Made by a program: the position numbers and the translations under genes. Below are positions 1-7,484 of a DNA stretch of 49,713 bases, piece by piece. Position 1 is the stretch's first letter, and the number at the start of each line of letters is the position of its first letter. The stretch comes from Hydrogenophaga sp. 2FB (GTDB taxonomy: Bacteria; Pseudomonadota; Gammaproteobacteria; Burkholderiales; Burkholderiaceae_C): positions 1-49,713 of the forward strand of contig NZ_SCML01000046.1 in NCBI RefSeq assembly GCF_005503365.1, written 5' to 3'. The notes beneath the pieces are model-generated. The model was not told the DNA's origin. It searched no databases and was given only the letters and a program-made list of their open reading frames with translations.

Positions 1-224
1 GGGTTGGGTGGGCGCAGGGTGGACCACTGCGGATCGCCCACGGCGGGCACGGCGGCCAGGCCGTCGAGCGCGCCGCGCAGCATCACCACGACCAGTTTGC
101 CGCGTGCCTGCGGGCTGGCGGCGAAGGCCATGCGCAGGCCCGGGCTTGTGAGCAGCAGGCCGGCGCCGGCAGCCTGCAGCCAGCGGCGGCGGGTGGGGGT
201 CGTGGAGGTATGGGTTGGTGTCAT
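1..224 (-). CDS. DUF1501 family protein, N-terminal part (cut by window edge)
   Basis: Only the first 74 codons are present; the frame runs open off the left edge. The start (CAT at 222-224) gives a protein with a twin-arginine type leader (RRRWLQAAG followed by a short hydrophobic stretch and an AFAAS cleavage-like site) and then KLVVVMLRGALDGL, which matches the start of the mature DUF1501 fold (alkaline-phosphatase-like, sulfatase-related). It lies 23 bp behind the DUF1800 gene on the same strand. DUF1800 and DUF1501 genes are commonly paired in proteobacteria; their function is not established. Family assignment rests on the leader, the MLRGALDGL motif and the neighbour. Confidence 0.75.
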   Translation of the reverse strand, partial: MTPTHTSTTPTRRRWLQAAGAGLLLTSPGLRMAFAASPQARGKLVVVMLRGALDGLAAVPAVGDPQWSTLRPPN

Positions 225-247
225 GAACGTGCTCCGTGCAAGGTCGC

Positions 248-1567
248 TCAGCGGCGCTGGAACTCGGGGCTGGCCAGCAGCAGCGCAAGGGCTTGCGCGC
301 CACTCTCGGCGCGGGCGATCTGGGTGCGGGTCTCGCTGGAGAGCGTCGGCCCCCAGGCGAGTTCGGCGAGCTGGCGCGCGTCGGCCAGCGCGCCCGCGCT
401 GCGGCCCATCGCGACCGCCCATTCAACGCGCTTGAGCAATGCATCGGGACTGAGCCAGTCGTCTTGCCGATCGGGCCAGCCCTGCGGCGATGGCGCGCGG
501 CCCAGCGGCTGGCCCATGGCGGTGAGCGCGGCGATCTCGCGCGCGGGGGTGCCCATGGGCATTTGCAGCAGGCGGTGCGCCGAGAGCAACATCTCTTCGG
601 GCCGGCGCGCCTTGCCGGGCCGGTGCGCCACCCAGGCTTGCTCGTGGCCGAAGAGCGCCTCGGCGGTGTGCAGCAGGTCGCCGTCGGTCTCGCGAAAGCG
701 GCGTGCCACGGCCTGCACCAGCGCGGGCGGCGGATCGTCGGCGACGAAGTGGCGCGCCAGTTTGTCGGCCAGGTGCTCGGCGGTGGCGGGGTGGCGCGCG
801 AGGTCGTTGAGCACGTCGTCGAGCGCTTCCGGTCCCTCGCGGTAGCTGCGGCCCAGTACGGTCTTGCTGCTGGGTTCGTGCAGCGCGGGCAGGAAGCGCA
901 CGCCCTCGTCCTGCGGCGCGCGCCCGGCGGTCCAGCCGGTGAGCAGGCGCGCGAGTTCGCGCACGTCGGCCTGGGTGTAGCCGCCACGCACGCCCACGGT
1001 GTGCAGCTCCAGCAGTTCGCGTGCGAGGTTTTCGTTGAGCCCGCGCGCGCGGCGTTGCCCAGCGCGCGAGTTGGGGCCGATGGATTGCGCGTTGTCCAGG
1101 TAGAACAACATGCCGGGGTGCACCGTGGCCGCGCGCAGCAACGTGGCGAAGGAGCCGGTGGCGTGCGGGCGGATGGCCTCGTTCTCGAACGGCCACACCA
1201 TGCCCGCCGTGCTGCTCTTGATGGCGGCCACGGTGAAGTGGTTGGCCCAGAACATCACCCAGCGCTCGTACACCGGCGTGGGGGTTTCGATCTGGTGCTG
1301 CCAACGGCGGCGCAGCGACAGCAGGTTGCCGTCGCGCAAGCGCTGGCGCTCTTCGCTCTGCGGCTCGGAGCGCTGGCGCAGCAGGCGCGTGAGTTCGGCC
1401 GCGGCGGTGCTGTCGGGCAGACCGGTGGTGTCGAACAGCAACGGGCGGCGGAATTGCCCGAGCACCCAGGCGCGCGGGTCCGTGCCCACGCTGGCCAGGC
1501 TGAGCTGGCTCAGGCCGAAGCGGTGCGAGGCGATGACGGGGGCGAGAGCGGTGTCGTCGATGGCCAT
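248..1567 (-). CDS. DUF1800 domain-containing protein
   Basis: 439 residues from ATG at 1567. An in-frame extension to 1684 is possible, but its added residues are Arg/Gly-rich and lack family features, while MAIDDTALAP leads directly into the helical RFGLSQ region typical of DUF1800. Visible family signatures are NHFTVA near residue 120, the DNAQSIGPNS segment, ENLARELLELHTVG and LARLLTGWT, all characteristic of PF08811. The biochemical role is unknown. It is the first gene of a two-gene operon with the DUF1501 protein (23 bp gap). No signal peptide is evident, whereas its partner carries a Tat-like leader. Confidence 0.85.
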   Translation of the reverse strand: MAIDDTALAPVIASHRFGLSQLSLASVGTDPRAWVLGQFRRPLLFDTTGLPDSTAAAELTRLLRQRSEPQSEERQRLRDGNLLSLRRRWQHQIETPTPVYERWVMFWANHFTVAAIKSSTAGMVWPFENEAIRPHATGSFATLLRAATVHPGMLFYLDNAQSIGPNSRAGQRRARGLNENLARELLELHTVGVRGGYTQADVRELARLLTGWTAGRAPQDEGVRFLPALHEPSSKTVLGRSYREGPEALDDVLNDLARHPATAEHLADKLARHFVADDPPPALVQAVARRFRETDGDLLHTAEALFGHEQAWVAHRPGKARRPEEMLLSAHRLLQMPMGTPAREIAALTAMGQPLGRAPSPQGWPDRQDDWLSPDALLKRVEWAVAMGRSAGALADARQLAELAWGPTLSSETRTQIARAESGAQALALLLASPEFQRR

Positions 1568-1762
1568 GGGTGGGTGAAGCGGGGTTCGGTGGGCCGATGT
1601 GCCGGTTGAACCCCGCGAGCGTGCCGCTCTTACGCCCCGCAGGCAATGCCCGAGTGGCATCGAGGGGCATGCGCCGCCCGGCATAAGTCCGCGCGGCGGG
1701 GTGGGTTCAAGCGTTCACCAGGCGTTTCGCCCTGGCACCTCTCACCGCAAGGAGCCTTCCCC

Positions 1763-2104
1763 ATGCCGAAAGCCATCCACATCCGCCGCGCGCTCGTTCA
1801 CGGGCTTGTGGCCTTCACGGGAATGGGTGCACTGGCCGCCCACGCGCAGACCGACGCCCTGCGCATGGACCGCCGGGAAAACCGCCAGGCCGAGCGCATC
1901 GACCAGGGCGTGGCCTCCGGCCAGCTCACGCGCCCTGAGCAGGCGCACATGGAGATGCGGCAGGAGCGCATCGACCGCATGGAAGGCCGCCTGAAGGCCG
2001 ATGGCAAAGTCACCGGCCAGGAAGCGGCGCGCATGGAGCGCGCGCAGGACAAGGCCAGCCGCCGCATCGCGCGGAACAAGCACGACCGGCAGCAAAAGCC
2101 CTGA
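1763..2104 (+). CDS. small exported protein with two EF-hand-like half repeats
   Basis: 113 residues. The start at 1763 is supported by an AAGGAG ribosome site at 1749-1754 and by the Sec signal peptide it opens (hydrophobic core residues 11-26, AHA-QT cleavage near residue 28/29). The mature part is highly charged and helical. It holds two related units: GVASGQLTRPEQ near residues 49-60 and KADGKVTGQEAARM near 78-91, i.e. xxG-[LV]-T-x-x-E, resembling the second half of an EF hand. Similar small periplasmic proteins are, to my knowledge, common in Burkholderiales, but I know of no assigned function. A metal-binding or envelope-stress role is only a guess. Confidence 0.7.
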   Translation: MPKAIHIRRALVHGLVAFTGMGALAAHAQTDALRMDRRENRQAERIDQGVASGQLTRPEQAHMEMRQERIDRMEGRLKADGKVTGQEAARMERAQDKASRRIARNKHDRQQKP

Positions 2105-2110
2105 TCTCGC

Positions 2111-2458
2111 TCATTCGTTGTAGATCACCTCGAAGCCGCCGTAGATCATGCGCGCGCCGTCGAAGGGCATCTTCATGTCCTTCACGCGCGGGTCTTCCAT
2201 GAACTTCTTCATGCCGGCATCCCGTGCCGCGCGCGAGGGCCAGGCGATCCAGGAAAACACCACGACTTCGTCCGGCTTGCGCTGCACGGCCATGGGGAAC
2301 GAGGTGAGCTTGCCCTCGGGCACGTCGTCACCCCAGCATTCCGCGACGCTGAGCGCGCCGTGCTCTTTGAAGATGGGGTTGGCAAAACGGGCGTGGTCCA
2401 GGTACTGCTGCTTGTTCGCGGCGGGCACTGCGGCGGCGAATCCATCGATGTACTTCAT
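2111..2458 (-). CDS. DUF1428 family protein (YbaA-like)
   Basis: 115 residues beginning MKYIDGF, with AGGAG a few bases upstream of the ATG at 2458. The sequence is recognisable as a DUF1428/YbaA protein: the YIDGF start, ANPIFKEHGAL, ECWGDDVPEGK, FSWIAWPSRAARD and the C-terminal FDGARMIYGGF. The fold is a small ferredoxin-like alpha/beta (dimeric alpha-beta barrel) unit of unknown function. The reading frame stays open far upstream (to about 3454), but that extension is Arg-rich and not conserved in character, so the short start is preferred. It appears monocistronic. Confidence 0.88.
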   Translation of the reverse strand: MKYIDGFAAAVPAANKQQYLDHARFANPIFKEHGALSVAECWGDDVPEGKLTSFPMAVQRKPDEVVVFSWIAWPSRAARDAGMKKFMEDPRVKDMKMPFDGARMIYGGFEVIYNE

Positions 2459-3084
2459 GTGTGTCTCCTGAGGTTGAAGGGGAACCGGGCAACCCATCGG
2501 GATGGGCCCCTGAACGTACGACGAACGGGAGGCCCTGCTATCGACATCGTCCTGGATCGCCGCGATCAGATGTTGCATCCCGCCATCAGAAACGCGCAAA
2601 GGCGCCCCAAATGATGGCAGCCGAACCTTGCGATCCACATCTGGCTGCGGGACCCTCTCGGGGTCCACTTCCGGGTCCACGAAGGGGGGAAATTCTGCCT
2701 CGGGCGTGTTCAGGAGCCTCTCGGCCGCCGCATGGCGCGTCACAAGGTTTGCTTGAATCTCGCCAGGCGTTGCAACCAGGAAGGCTTCGGTTTTTCTTCT
2801 CCGACGGGACGGCTGGATGTGCCTTCCCGAGGCCACAACGCGTTCCAGGGACCCGACGGGTTTTTGAATTGTTCGGCCACTGCCCCGGCCTGGGCGCCGT
2901 TCGCCGATGAGGGCGTTTGCACACGTTGGATGGGAACCCCGGCGGGGAGAGGTTGCGGTGACTGGCGCGGTGTGGCTTCTTTCATGCTCATGGCGAACGC
3001 CTGGGGGTTGTGGAACACGGCCATGAGTAACCGCCGCCCAGGAGGCGTCCATCCCCCGCCCGAACTGCTGTGGCCTACAAGGCC
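2459..3084. other. 626-bp gap with weak coding signal
   Basis: No confident gene. On the minus strand a 94-codon frame (2740-3024) begins MAVFHNPQAF and ends with a TGA that overlaps a possible GTG start at 2742 (sequence TTGTGACG); the second frame then runs in frame into the DUF1428 gene. Both are Pro/Arg/Ser-rich with only moderate third-position GC, and no ribosome site precedes 3024. Possibilities are a degenerate gene, a small unannotated protein, or a long untranslated region. No clear tRNA-like or terminator structure was seen. Confidence 0.4.
2740..3024 (-). CDS. possible small hypothetical protein
   Basis: 94 residues, 61 bp downstream of the IclR gene on the same strand. The protein is Pro-, Gln- and Ala-rich and probably disordered, ending in a basic amphipathic SWLQRLARFKQTL tail. 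There is no good Shine-Dalgarno sequence before the ATG at 3024, and codon use is less biased than in neighbours. I recognise no family. It may be non-coding. Confidence 0.25.
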   Translation of the reverse strand: MAVFHNPQAFAMSMKEATPRQSPQPLPAGVPIQRVQTPSSANGAQAGAVAEQFKNPSGPWNALWPREGTSSRPVGEEKPKPSWLQRLARFKQTL

Positions 3085-3882
3085 TCAGCCCTTGCCCAAC
3101 TGCGGTCGGCCAAACAGGCTGGAGGTGCTGCTGATCGGTCCGAGTTCGGCCGCGGCCGCGAGCAACAGGGGCGCGATGTCGAGCATGCGCGCGGCCGTCA
3201 GGCGCACCCGCGGGCCGGCGATGCTGATGACGCCAATCGTCTCGTGGCGCCGCACCACCGGCACGGCCATCGCGCTCATGCCGGGCGCGAACACCTCGTC
3301 GATCTGCGCATAACCGCGCACCCGCGCGGCGTGCAGAAAACCCAACAAGGCCTTCACCGTCGTGGGGGCCTTGGGGCCGTATTCCGCGGGCGTGCCAAAG
3401 CCCTGGCGGGTGACGAGTTCGAGCGCGCGCTCGTCGCTCTGGGTCAACAGCCACGCGTGCCCCGAGGCCGTGCAGGACAGGCGCGCGTCCATGCCCATGT
3501 CGGGGTCGAAGCGCAGGCCCTGGCCTTGTTGCGGGCCTTGCGACTTCGCGACGAAGGTCAGCCGATCGCCGTCGACGATGGACAGGCGCACCAGCTCGCC
3601 CGAGCGCTGCGCCAGGCGCGAGAGCAAGGGGTCGGCAATGTCCACGATGCCCGCGTTGCTCAGGTAACCCAGCCCCAACGACACCACCTTGGTCGTGAGC
3701 ACGTAGTCGCCCTGCTTGCGCTTCTGGCGCACATAACCGCGCCGCTCCAGCTCGGCCAGCAGGCGGTGGCAGGCGCTCAGCGGGATGTCCAGCTCCGCGG
3801 CCATCAGCGCCAGCGGCAGGCCATCCGGGTGGGCGGCGAGGTGTTCCAGGAGCGACAACCCCCGGTCGAGTGCAAGGCTCAT
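3085..3882 (-). CDS. IclR family transcriptional regulator
   Basis: 265 residues from ATG at 3882. An N-terminal winged HTH occupies roughly residues 5-60 (helix-turn-helix around LALMAAELDIPLSACHRLLAELE). A C-terminal IclR effector domain follows, with the hallmark CTASGHAWL and DEVFAPGMSAMAVPV segments and IGVISIAGPR. A longer start at 3990 would add Trp/Arg/Phe-rich residues not typical of the family. It is divergent from aroQ and the TRAP genes, with a 174-bp intergenic region that holds an IclR-type palindrome. This suggests that it controls the aroQ-TRAP unit and its own expression. The effector is not visible but is probably the transported acid or an aromatic intermediate. Confidence 0.92.
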   Translation of the reverse strand: MSLALDRGLSLLEHLAAHPDGLPLALMAAELDIPLSACHRLLAELERRGYVRQKRKQGDYVLTTKVVSLGLGYLSNAGIVDIADPLLSRLAQRSGELVRLSIVDGDRLTFVAKSQGPQQGQGLRFDPDMGMDARLSCTASGHAWLLTQSDERALELVTRQGFGTPAEYGPKAPTTVKALLGFLHAARVRGYAQIDEVFAPGMSAMAVPVVRRHETIGVISIAGPRVRLTAARMLDIAPLLLAAAAELGPISSTSSLFGRPQLGKG

Positions 3883-3911
3883 AACATGCTCAATTTCATA
3901 TTGGGGAAAGG

Positions 3912-3936
3912 GTTTCCAAAACGGAAACAGTTTCCG
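3912..3936. promoter_or_regulatory. IclR-type operator, overlapping palindromes
   Basis: A perfect 15-bp palindrome CGGAAACAGTTTCCG lies at 3922-3936. A further half-site GTTTCC at 3912-3917 forms a second inverted repeat with GGAAAC at 3923-3928. The GGAAA-N3-TTTCC core has the architecture known for IclR-family operators. It lies between the divergent IclR gene and aroQ, so it is a natural binding site for the neighbouring regulator. This is inference from symmetry and position. Confidence 0.65.
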
Positions 3937-4056
3937 ACCACAGCCCAAGAATCGGGTCCACATCAGGCGCCAACGCGCCCCACACGACACACAGAGGCGA
4001 CCACTCTAAGCCCAAGCGGAGCACGCGGCATCCGCAACGCCCCCGAGATTTTCAAC

Positions 4057-4506
4057 ATGACCCAGCCGATCTACATCCTCAATGGCCCGAATCTCAACCT
4101 GCTGGGTCTGCGCGAACCGCAGCTGTACGGCAGCACCACGCTGGCGCAAGTCGAAGCGCTGTGCCGCCGCGTGACCGATGCCCTGGGCATGCCTTGCGAA
4201 TTCCGCCAGACCAACCACGAAGGCGTGATGGTCGACTGGGTGCAGGAGGCGCGCGAAAAGGCCGCCGCCGTGGTCATCAACCCGGCCGGCCTGTCGTTTC
4301 GCTCCATTCCGCTGCTCGACGCGCTCAAGACGCTGGCGCAGCCCCTGGCCGAAGTCCACATCACCAACATCCACCGCCGCGACGAGATCTACCAGAAGTC
4401 GCTGGTGTCGCTCGCGGCCACCGGTGTGATCTGCGGTTTCGGGCCGTTCGGCTACGAACTCGCGATCCGCGCGGTGGTCGAGCGGCTCGCCGCGCCGTCG
4501 ATCTGA
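4057..4506 (+). CDS. aroQ: type II 3-dehydroquinate dehydratase, atypical active site
   Basis: 149 residues, the usual length for the dodecameric type II dehydroquinase that interconverts 3-dehydroquinate and 3-dehydroshikimate. Visible motifs are NGPNLNLLG (9-17), Arg19 and Tyr24 of the lid loop, QTNHEG (51-56), Asn75, His106 in ITNIHRRDE, and GFGPFGYELA near the end. Compared with the standard NP(G/A)A(Y/F)THTS motif, this protein reads NPAGLSFRS, so the conserved active-site His (position 81) is Phe; the usual HxREEFR stretch is also altered (HRRDEIY). It sits 52 bp ahead of a TRAP transporter, suggesting a catabolic (quinate/shikimate) rather than biosynthetic paralog, or a changed substrate. 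Confidence 0.88.
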   Translation: MTQPIYILNGPNLNLLGLREPQLYGSTTLAQVEALCRRVTDALGMPCEFRQTNHEGVMVDWVQEAREKAAAVVINPAGLSFRSIPLLDALKTLAQPLAEVHITNIHRRDEIYQKSLVSLAATGVICGFGPFGYELAIRAVVERLAAPSI

Positions 4507-4558
4507 TTGCCCTGGTTCATTTTTCCCCGCCATCCACCCACAACAGGAGACATCTGCC

Positions 4559-5548
4559 ATGAACTTCCCACTCAACCGCCGTTCCGCGCTGCGCGCAGGG
4601 GCTTCGCTGGCCGCCGCCGTCGCCCTGCCCGCGTGGGCGCAAGCCCAACCCAACCTGCGCTTTGCCGCCGTGTTCTCGGACAAGGACATCCGCGCGGACA
4701 TGATGAAGATGCTGGCGAAGGACGTGGAGAAGGACTTCAAGATCGAGGTGTTCCTGAACTCCACGCTGTTCCGCCAGGGCACCGAGCTCGTGGCGTTGCA
4801 GCGCGACAACCTGGAGATGGGCAACATCGCGCCGCAGGACATCTCCAAGCAGATTCCGGCCTGGTCGCTGCTGACCTCGGCCTACCTGTTCCGAGATGCC
4901 AACCACCTCACCGCGTTCTTCGCCAGCGACATGGGCGCGCAGATGAAGAAGATGGTGGAAGACCAGCTGAAGGTGAAGGTGTTGGGCCCGACCTTCTTCG
5001 GCACGCGCCACGTCGGCCTGAAGACGAAGAAGAAGATCAACGTGCCCGCCGACCTGGCCGGCGTGAAGCTGCGCATGCCCCCTGGCGACAGCTGGCAGTT
5101 GCTGGGCCGCTCCATCGGCGCAAACCCCACGCCCATGGCCTATGCCGAGACCTACACCGGCCTGCAGACCGGCGCGATCGACGGCCAGGACAACCCGCTG
5201 CCCAACGTGCAGAACATGAAGTTCAACGAAGTGATGTCGCAGATCGTGCTGACCTCGCACCTCGTGGGCTACGACCTGCTGACGCTCAACATGAAGGTGT
5301 GGCAAGGCATGTCACCCGACAAGCAGAAGGCCTTCCAGGCCGCCGCCGACAAGGCCATCGCCTGGAGCACCGCCGAGCACCTGAAGCGCGAGAAGGAGCT
5401 GGCCGAGGGCTTCAAGACCGCAGGGCTGGACGTGTACGCGCCCAACCTGGCCGCGTTTCGCGATCACGCGCAGAAGGTCTATCTCGCGTCGGCCGAGGCC
5501 AAAGACTGGCCAGCGGGCATGCTGGACAAGATCAACGCCATGAAATAG
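4559..5548 (+). CDS. dctP: TRAP transporter substrate-binding protein, DctP family
   Basis: 329 residues with an N-terminal twin-arginine-like export signal (NRRSALRAGASLAAA, cleavage near AQA). It is followed by a DctP fold: SDKDIRADMMKML, FLNSTLFRQGTELVALQ, the conserved segment GVKLRMPPGDSWQLLG with the carboxylate-binding Arg, and ETYTGLQTGAIDGQDNP. It binds its ligand, typically an organic acid, in the periplasm and hands it to the DctQM membrane complex encoded next. A GGAGA ribosome site precedes the ATG. The gene is separated from dctQ by 122 bp containing a large hairpin, which probably allows higher expression of the binding protein than of the permease. Confidence 0.92.
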   Translation: MNFPLNRRSALRAGASLAAAVALPAWAQAQPNLRFAAVFSDKDIRADMMKMLAKDVEKDFKIEVFLNSTLFRQGTELVALQRDNLEMGNIAPQDISKQIPAWSLLTSAYLFRDANHLTAFFASDMGAQMKKMVEDQLKVKVLGPTFFGTRHVGLKTKKKINVPADLAGVKLRMPPGDSWQLLGRSIGANPTPMAYAETYTGLQTGAIDGQDNPLPNVQNMKFNEVMSQIVLTSHLVGYDLLTLNMKVWQGMSPDKQKAFQAAADKAIAWSTAEHLKREKELAEGFKTAGLDVYAPNLAAFRDHAQKVYLASAEAKDWPAGMLDKINAMK

Positions 5549-5550
5549 GA

Positions 5551-5640
5551 ACACCCCCGCCGCGCTCCGCGCGACCCCCTCAAGGAGGCGACACCTGCGG
5601 CCTGGCAAAGCCAGTTCCGCGGTGTCTCTGGAGGGGGTGT
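5551..5640. repeat. nested palindromic element between dctP and dctQ
   Basis: Outer arms ACACCCCC (5551-5558) and GGGGGTGT (5633-5640) enclose CCCCCTC (5575-5581) versus GAGGGGG (5631-5637). An inner stem of GACACC/GGTGTC, GCGG/CCGC and CTGGC/GCCAG (5590-5626) has a short loop. It has no T-tract, so it is more like a REP-type element or RNA-stabilising hairpin than a terminator. Its place after the binding-protein gene resembles the hairpins that give differential expression in transporter operons. Confidence 0.6.
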
Positions 5641-5670
5641 CTTCATGCGTTGCTTTTGTGGAGCTTTCTG

Positions 5671-6183
5671 ATGGCTTTTGTGCGCTCGCTCTCCCGATTC
5701 GCCGAGGCGGTGGCCGCCGCCTTGCTCGCGATCATCTTCGTGGCCTTCATCCTGCAGATCGTGCTGCGCTACGTCTTCAACTGGCCAGTGGGCTGGACGA
5801 CCGAGGTGTCGCTGATCGCGTGGCTGTGGCTGGTGTTGTGGGGTGCGGCCTTCGTGCTGAAAGACCACGAAGAGATCCGCATCGACTTTCTCACCGCCAA
5901 CGTGGGCAAACGGGCGCGCATCGGTCTGGGTATCGTCGCGGCGGTCTGCGTCATCGTGCTGTTCACGCTGCAACTGCCCGCCGCCTACAGCTACGTGAGC
6001 TTCATGAAGGTCGAGAAAAGTTCCTACCTGAAAACCGGCTTTCACGTGCTGTTCTCGATCTACCTCATCTTCTCGGTGGCGGTGATCGCGCGCAACGTCT
6101 GGAACCTCGTGCAACTGCTGCGCGGCAAAGACCCCGTCGAGAACGCGTCCGACTCCCCCATGCAATCAGGCTCCGCACTGTGA
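5671..6183 (+). CDS. dctQ: TRAP transporter small permease, DctQ family
   Basis: 170 residues with four hydrophobic segments (about 12-33, 44-66, 90-110 and 128-150). It carries the family's WTTEVSLIAWLWLVLWGAAFVLKDHEEIRID motif region, in which the Glu-rich loop after TM2 is typical. It forms the membrane complex with DctM. The frame is open far upstream, but MAFVRSLSR at 5671 is the first start that gives a normal DctQ N-terminus. The stop codon overlaps the GTG start of dctM, indicating translational coupling. Confidence 0.9.
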   Translation: MAFVRSLSRFAEAVAAALLAIIFVAFILQIVLRYVFNWPVGWTTEVSLIAWLWLVLWGAAFVLKDHEEIRIDFLTANVGKRARIGLGIVAAVCVIVLFTLQLPAAYSYVSFMKVEKSSYLKTGFHVLFSIYLIFSVAVIARNVWNLVQLLRGKDPVENASDSPMQSGSAL

Positions 6184-7481
6184 ACTTCACCAGCCCTTTC
6201 TCTCTGGCCCTCGGTGCCATCCTCGCGCTCAGCTTGCTGGGCGTGCCCGTGGGCCAGGCCATGATCGGCGGCTCCGTGCTCTACCTCTACATGAAGGGCA
6301 TGGACATGGGCACGGTGGCCGAGCAACTGCTCAATGGCACCTACTCCAGCTTCCTGCTGCTGGCGATTCCGCTGTTCATTCTGGCGGCCACCATCATGGG
6401 TTCGGGCACCGTGCTCGATCGGTTGATGAAGTTCTGCAACGCGCTCGTGGGCCACTTCCCCGGTGGCCTGGCGCAGGTGAACGTGTTGCAAAGCGTCGTG
6501 TTCGCCAGCATGTCCGGCTCGGCACTGGCCGACGCGGCGGGCTCGGGCAAGCTCATGCAGGTCATGATGACCAAGGACAACCGCTACACCGCCGGTTTCG
6601 CCGCCGCGCTGACCGCCGCGTCCTCGGTGCTCGGCCCCATCCTGCCGCCCTCGATCCCGCTCGTGCTCTATGCGCTGGTGTCGGGCACGTCCATTGGCTA
6701 CCTGTTCATCGCGGGCGTTCTGCCCGGCCTCCTGCTCGGTGCGGTTCAGATGGGGCTGGTGCACTACCTGGCCAGGAAGCGCAACTTCCCCGTGGAACCC
6801 AGGGTGCCGCTGCGGGAGTTGCCGCGCATCACGCGCGAAGCGTTTCCTGCCCTGATGTTGCCGGTGGTCTTGTTGGGATGCCTGTACACCGGCATCACCA
6901 CGCCCACGGAAGCGGCCGGCCTCGCGGCGGCGTATGCCTTGCTGATCTCGGTGCTGCTCTACCGCAGCATCGGCTGGAAGGACATGTACGACGCACTGCT
7001 GAGCAGCGCGCGCATCAGTATCTCCATTGGCATGTTGATCGCCGGCGCGCTGGTGTTCAACTACGTGATCACGGTGGAGAATATCCCGGCCAGCCTGAGC
7101 GGCCTGCTCGCCGGGTTCGATCTGTCGCCGCTGGGCTTTCTGCTGCTGGTCAACCTGATCCTGCTGGTGCTGGGCTGTTTCCTCGAAGGCTCGACCATCA
7201 TCCTTGTGATCCTGCCGGTGCTGTTGCCCACAGCGGTCGCGCTCGGTGTGGACCCGGTGCACTTTGGCGTGGTCGCCGTGCTCAACATCATGATCGGCCT
7301 GGTGACGCCGCCCTATGGTTTGCTGCTGTTCATGATGACCAGGATCGCCGACATCACGCTCGGCACACTGGTGCGCGAGATGGTGCCCTTCCTGGTGGTG
7401 ATGATCGGCGCGCTGGCCATCGTCACACTTTGGCCCGACATGGTGCTGTTTCTGCCGCGGCTGGCGGGCTACACCGGGTAG
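6180..7481 (+). CDS. dctM: TRAP transporter large permease, DctM family
   Basis: 433 residues from a GTG start whose last two bases form part of the dctQ stop (GTGA overlap). The protein is almost entirely hydrophobic with about a dozen transmembrane segments. Family signatures include FASMSGSALADAAGSG, TAASSVLGPILPPSIPLVLYA, TPTEAAGLAAAYAL, NLILLVLGCFLEGSTIILVILPVLLP and GLVTPPYGLLLF. It is the sodium-coupled transport subunit that works with DctP and DctQ. Its end lies 3 bp from the convergent end of the next gene, with no obvious terminator between them. Confidence 0.93.
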   Translation: MNFTSPFSLALGAILALSLLGVPVGQAMIGGSVLYLYMKGMDMGTVAEQLLNGTYSSFLLLAIPLFILAATIMGSGTVLDRLMKFCNALVGHFPGGLAQVNVLQSVVFASMSGSALADAAGSGKLMQVMMTKDNRYTAGFAAALTAASSVLGPILPPSIPLVLYALVSGTSIGYLFIAGVLPGLLLGAVQMGLVHYLARKRNFPVEPRVPLRELPRITREAFPALMLPVVLLGCLYTGITTPTEAAGLAAAYALLISVLLYRSIGWKDMYDALLSSARISISIGMLIAGALVFNYVITVENIPASLSGLLAGFDLSPLGFLLLVNLILLVLGCFLEGSTIILVILPVLLPTAVALGVDPVHFGVVAVLNIMIGLVTPPYGLLLFMMTRIADITLGTLVREMVPFLVVMIGALAIVTLWPDMVLFLPRLAGYTG

Positions 7482-7484
7482 GCA

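Noticed and set aside
236..1609. Long plus-strand open frame (457 codons) opposite the DUF1800 gene
   Set aside because: Composition is Arg/Gly/Ala/Val-rich antisense translation; the opposite strand has clear DUF1800 motifs.
2586..2924. 112-codon minus-strand frame as a gene
   Set aside because: Arg/Pro/Gly/Cys composition typical of a non-coding frame, no ribosome site and no recognisable domain.
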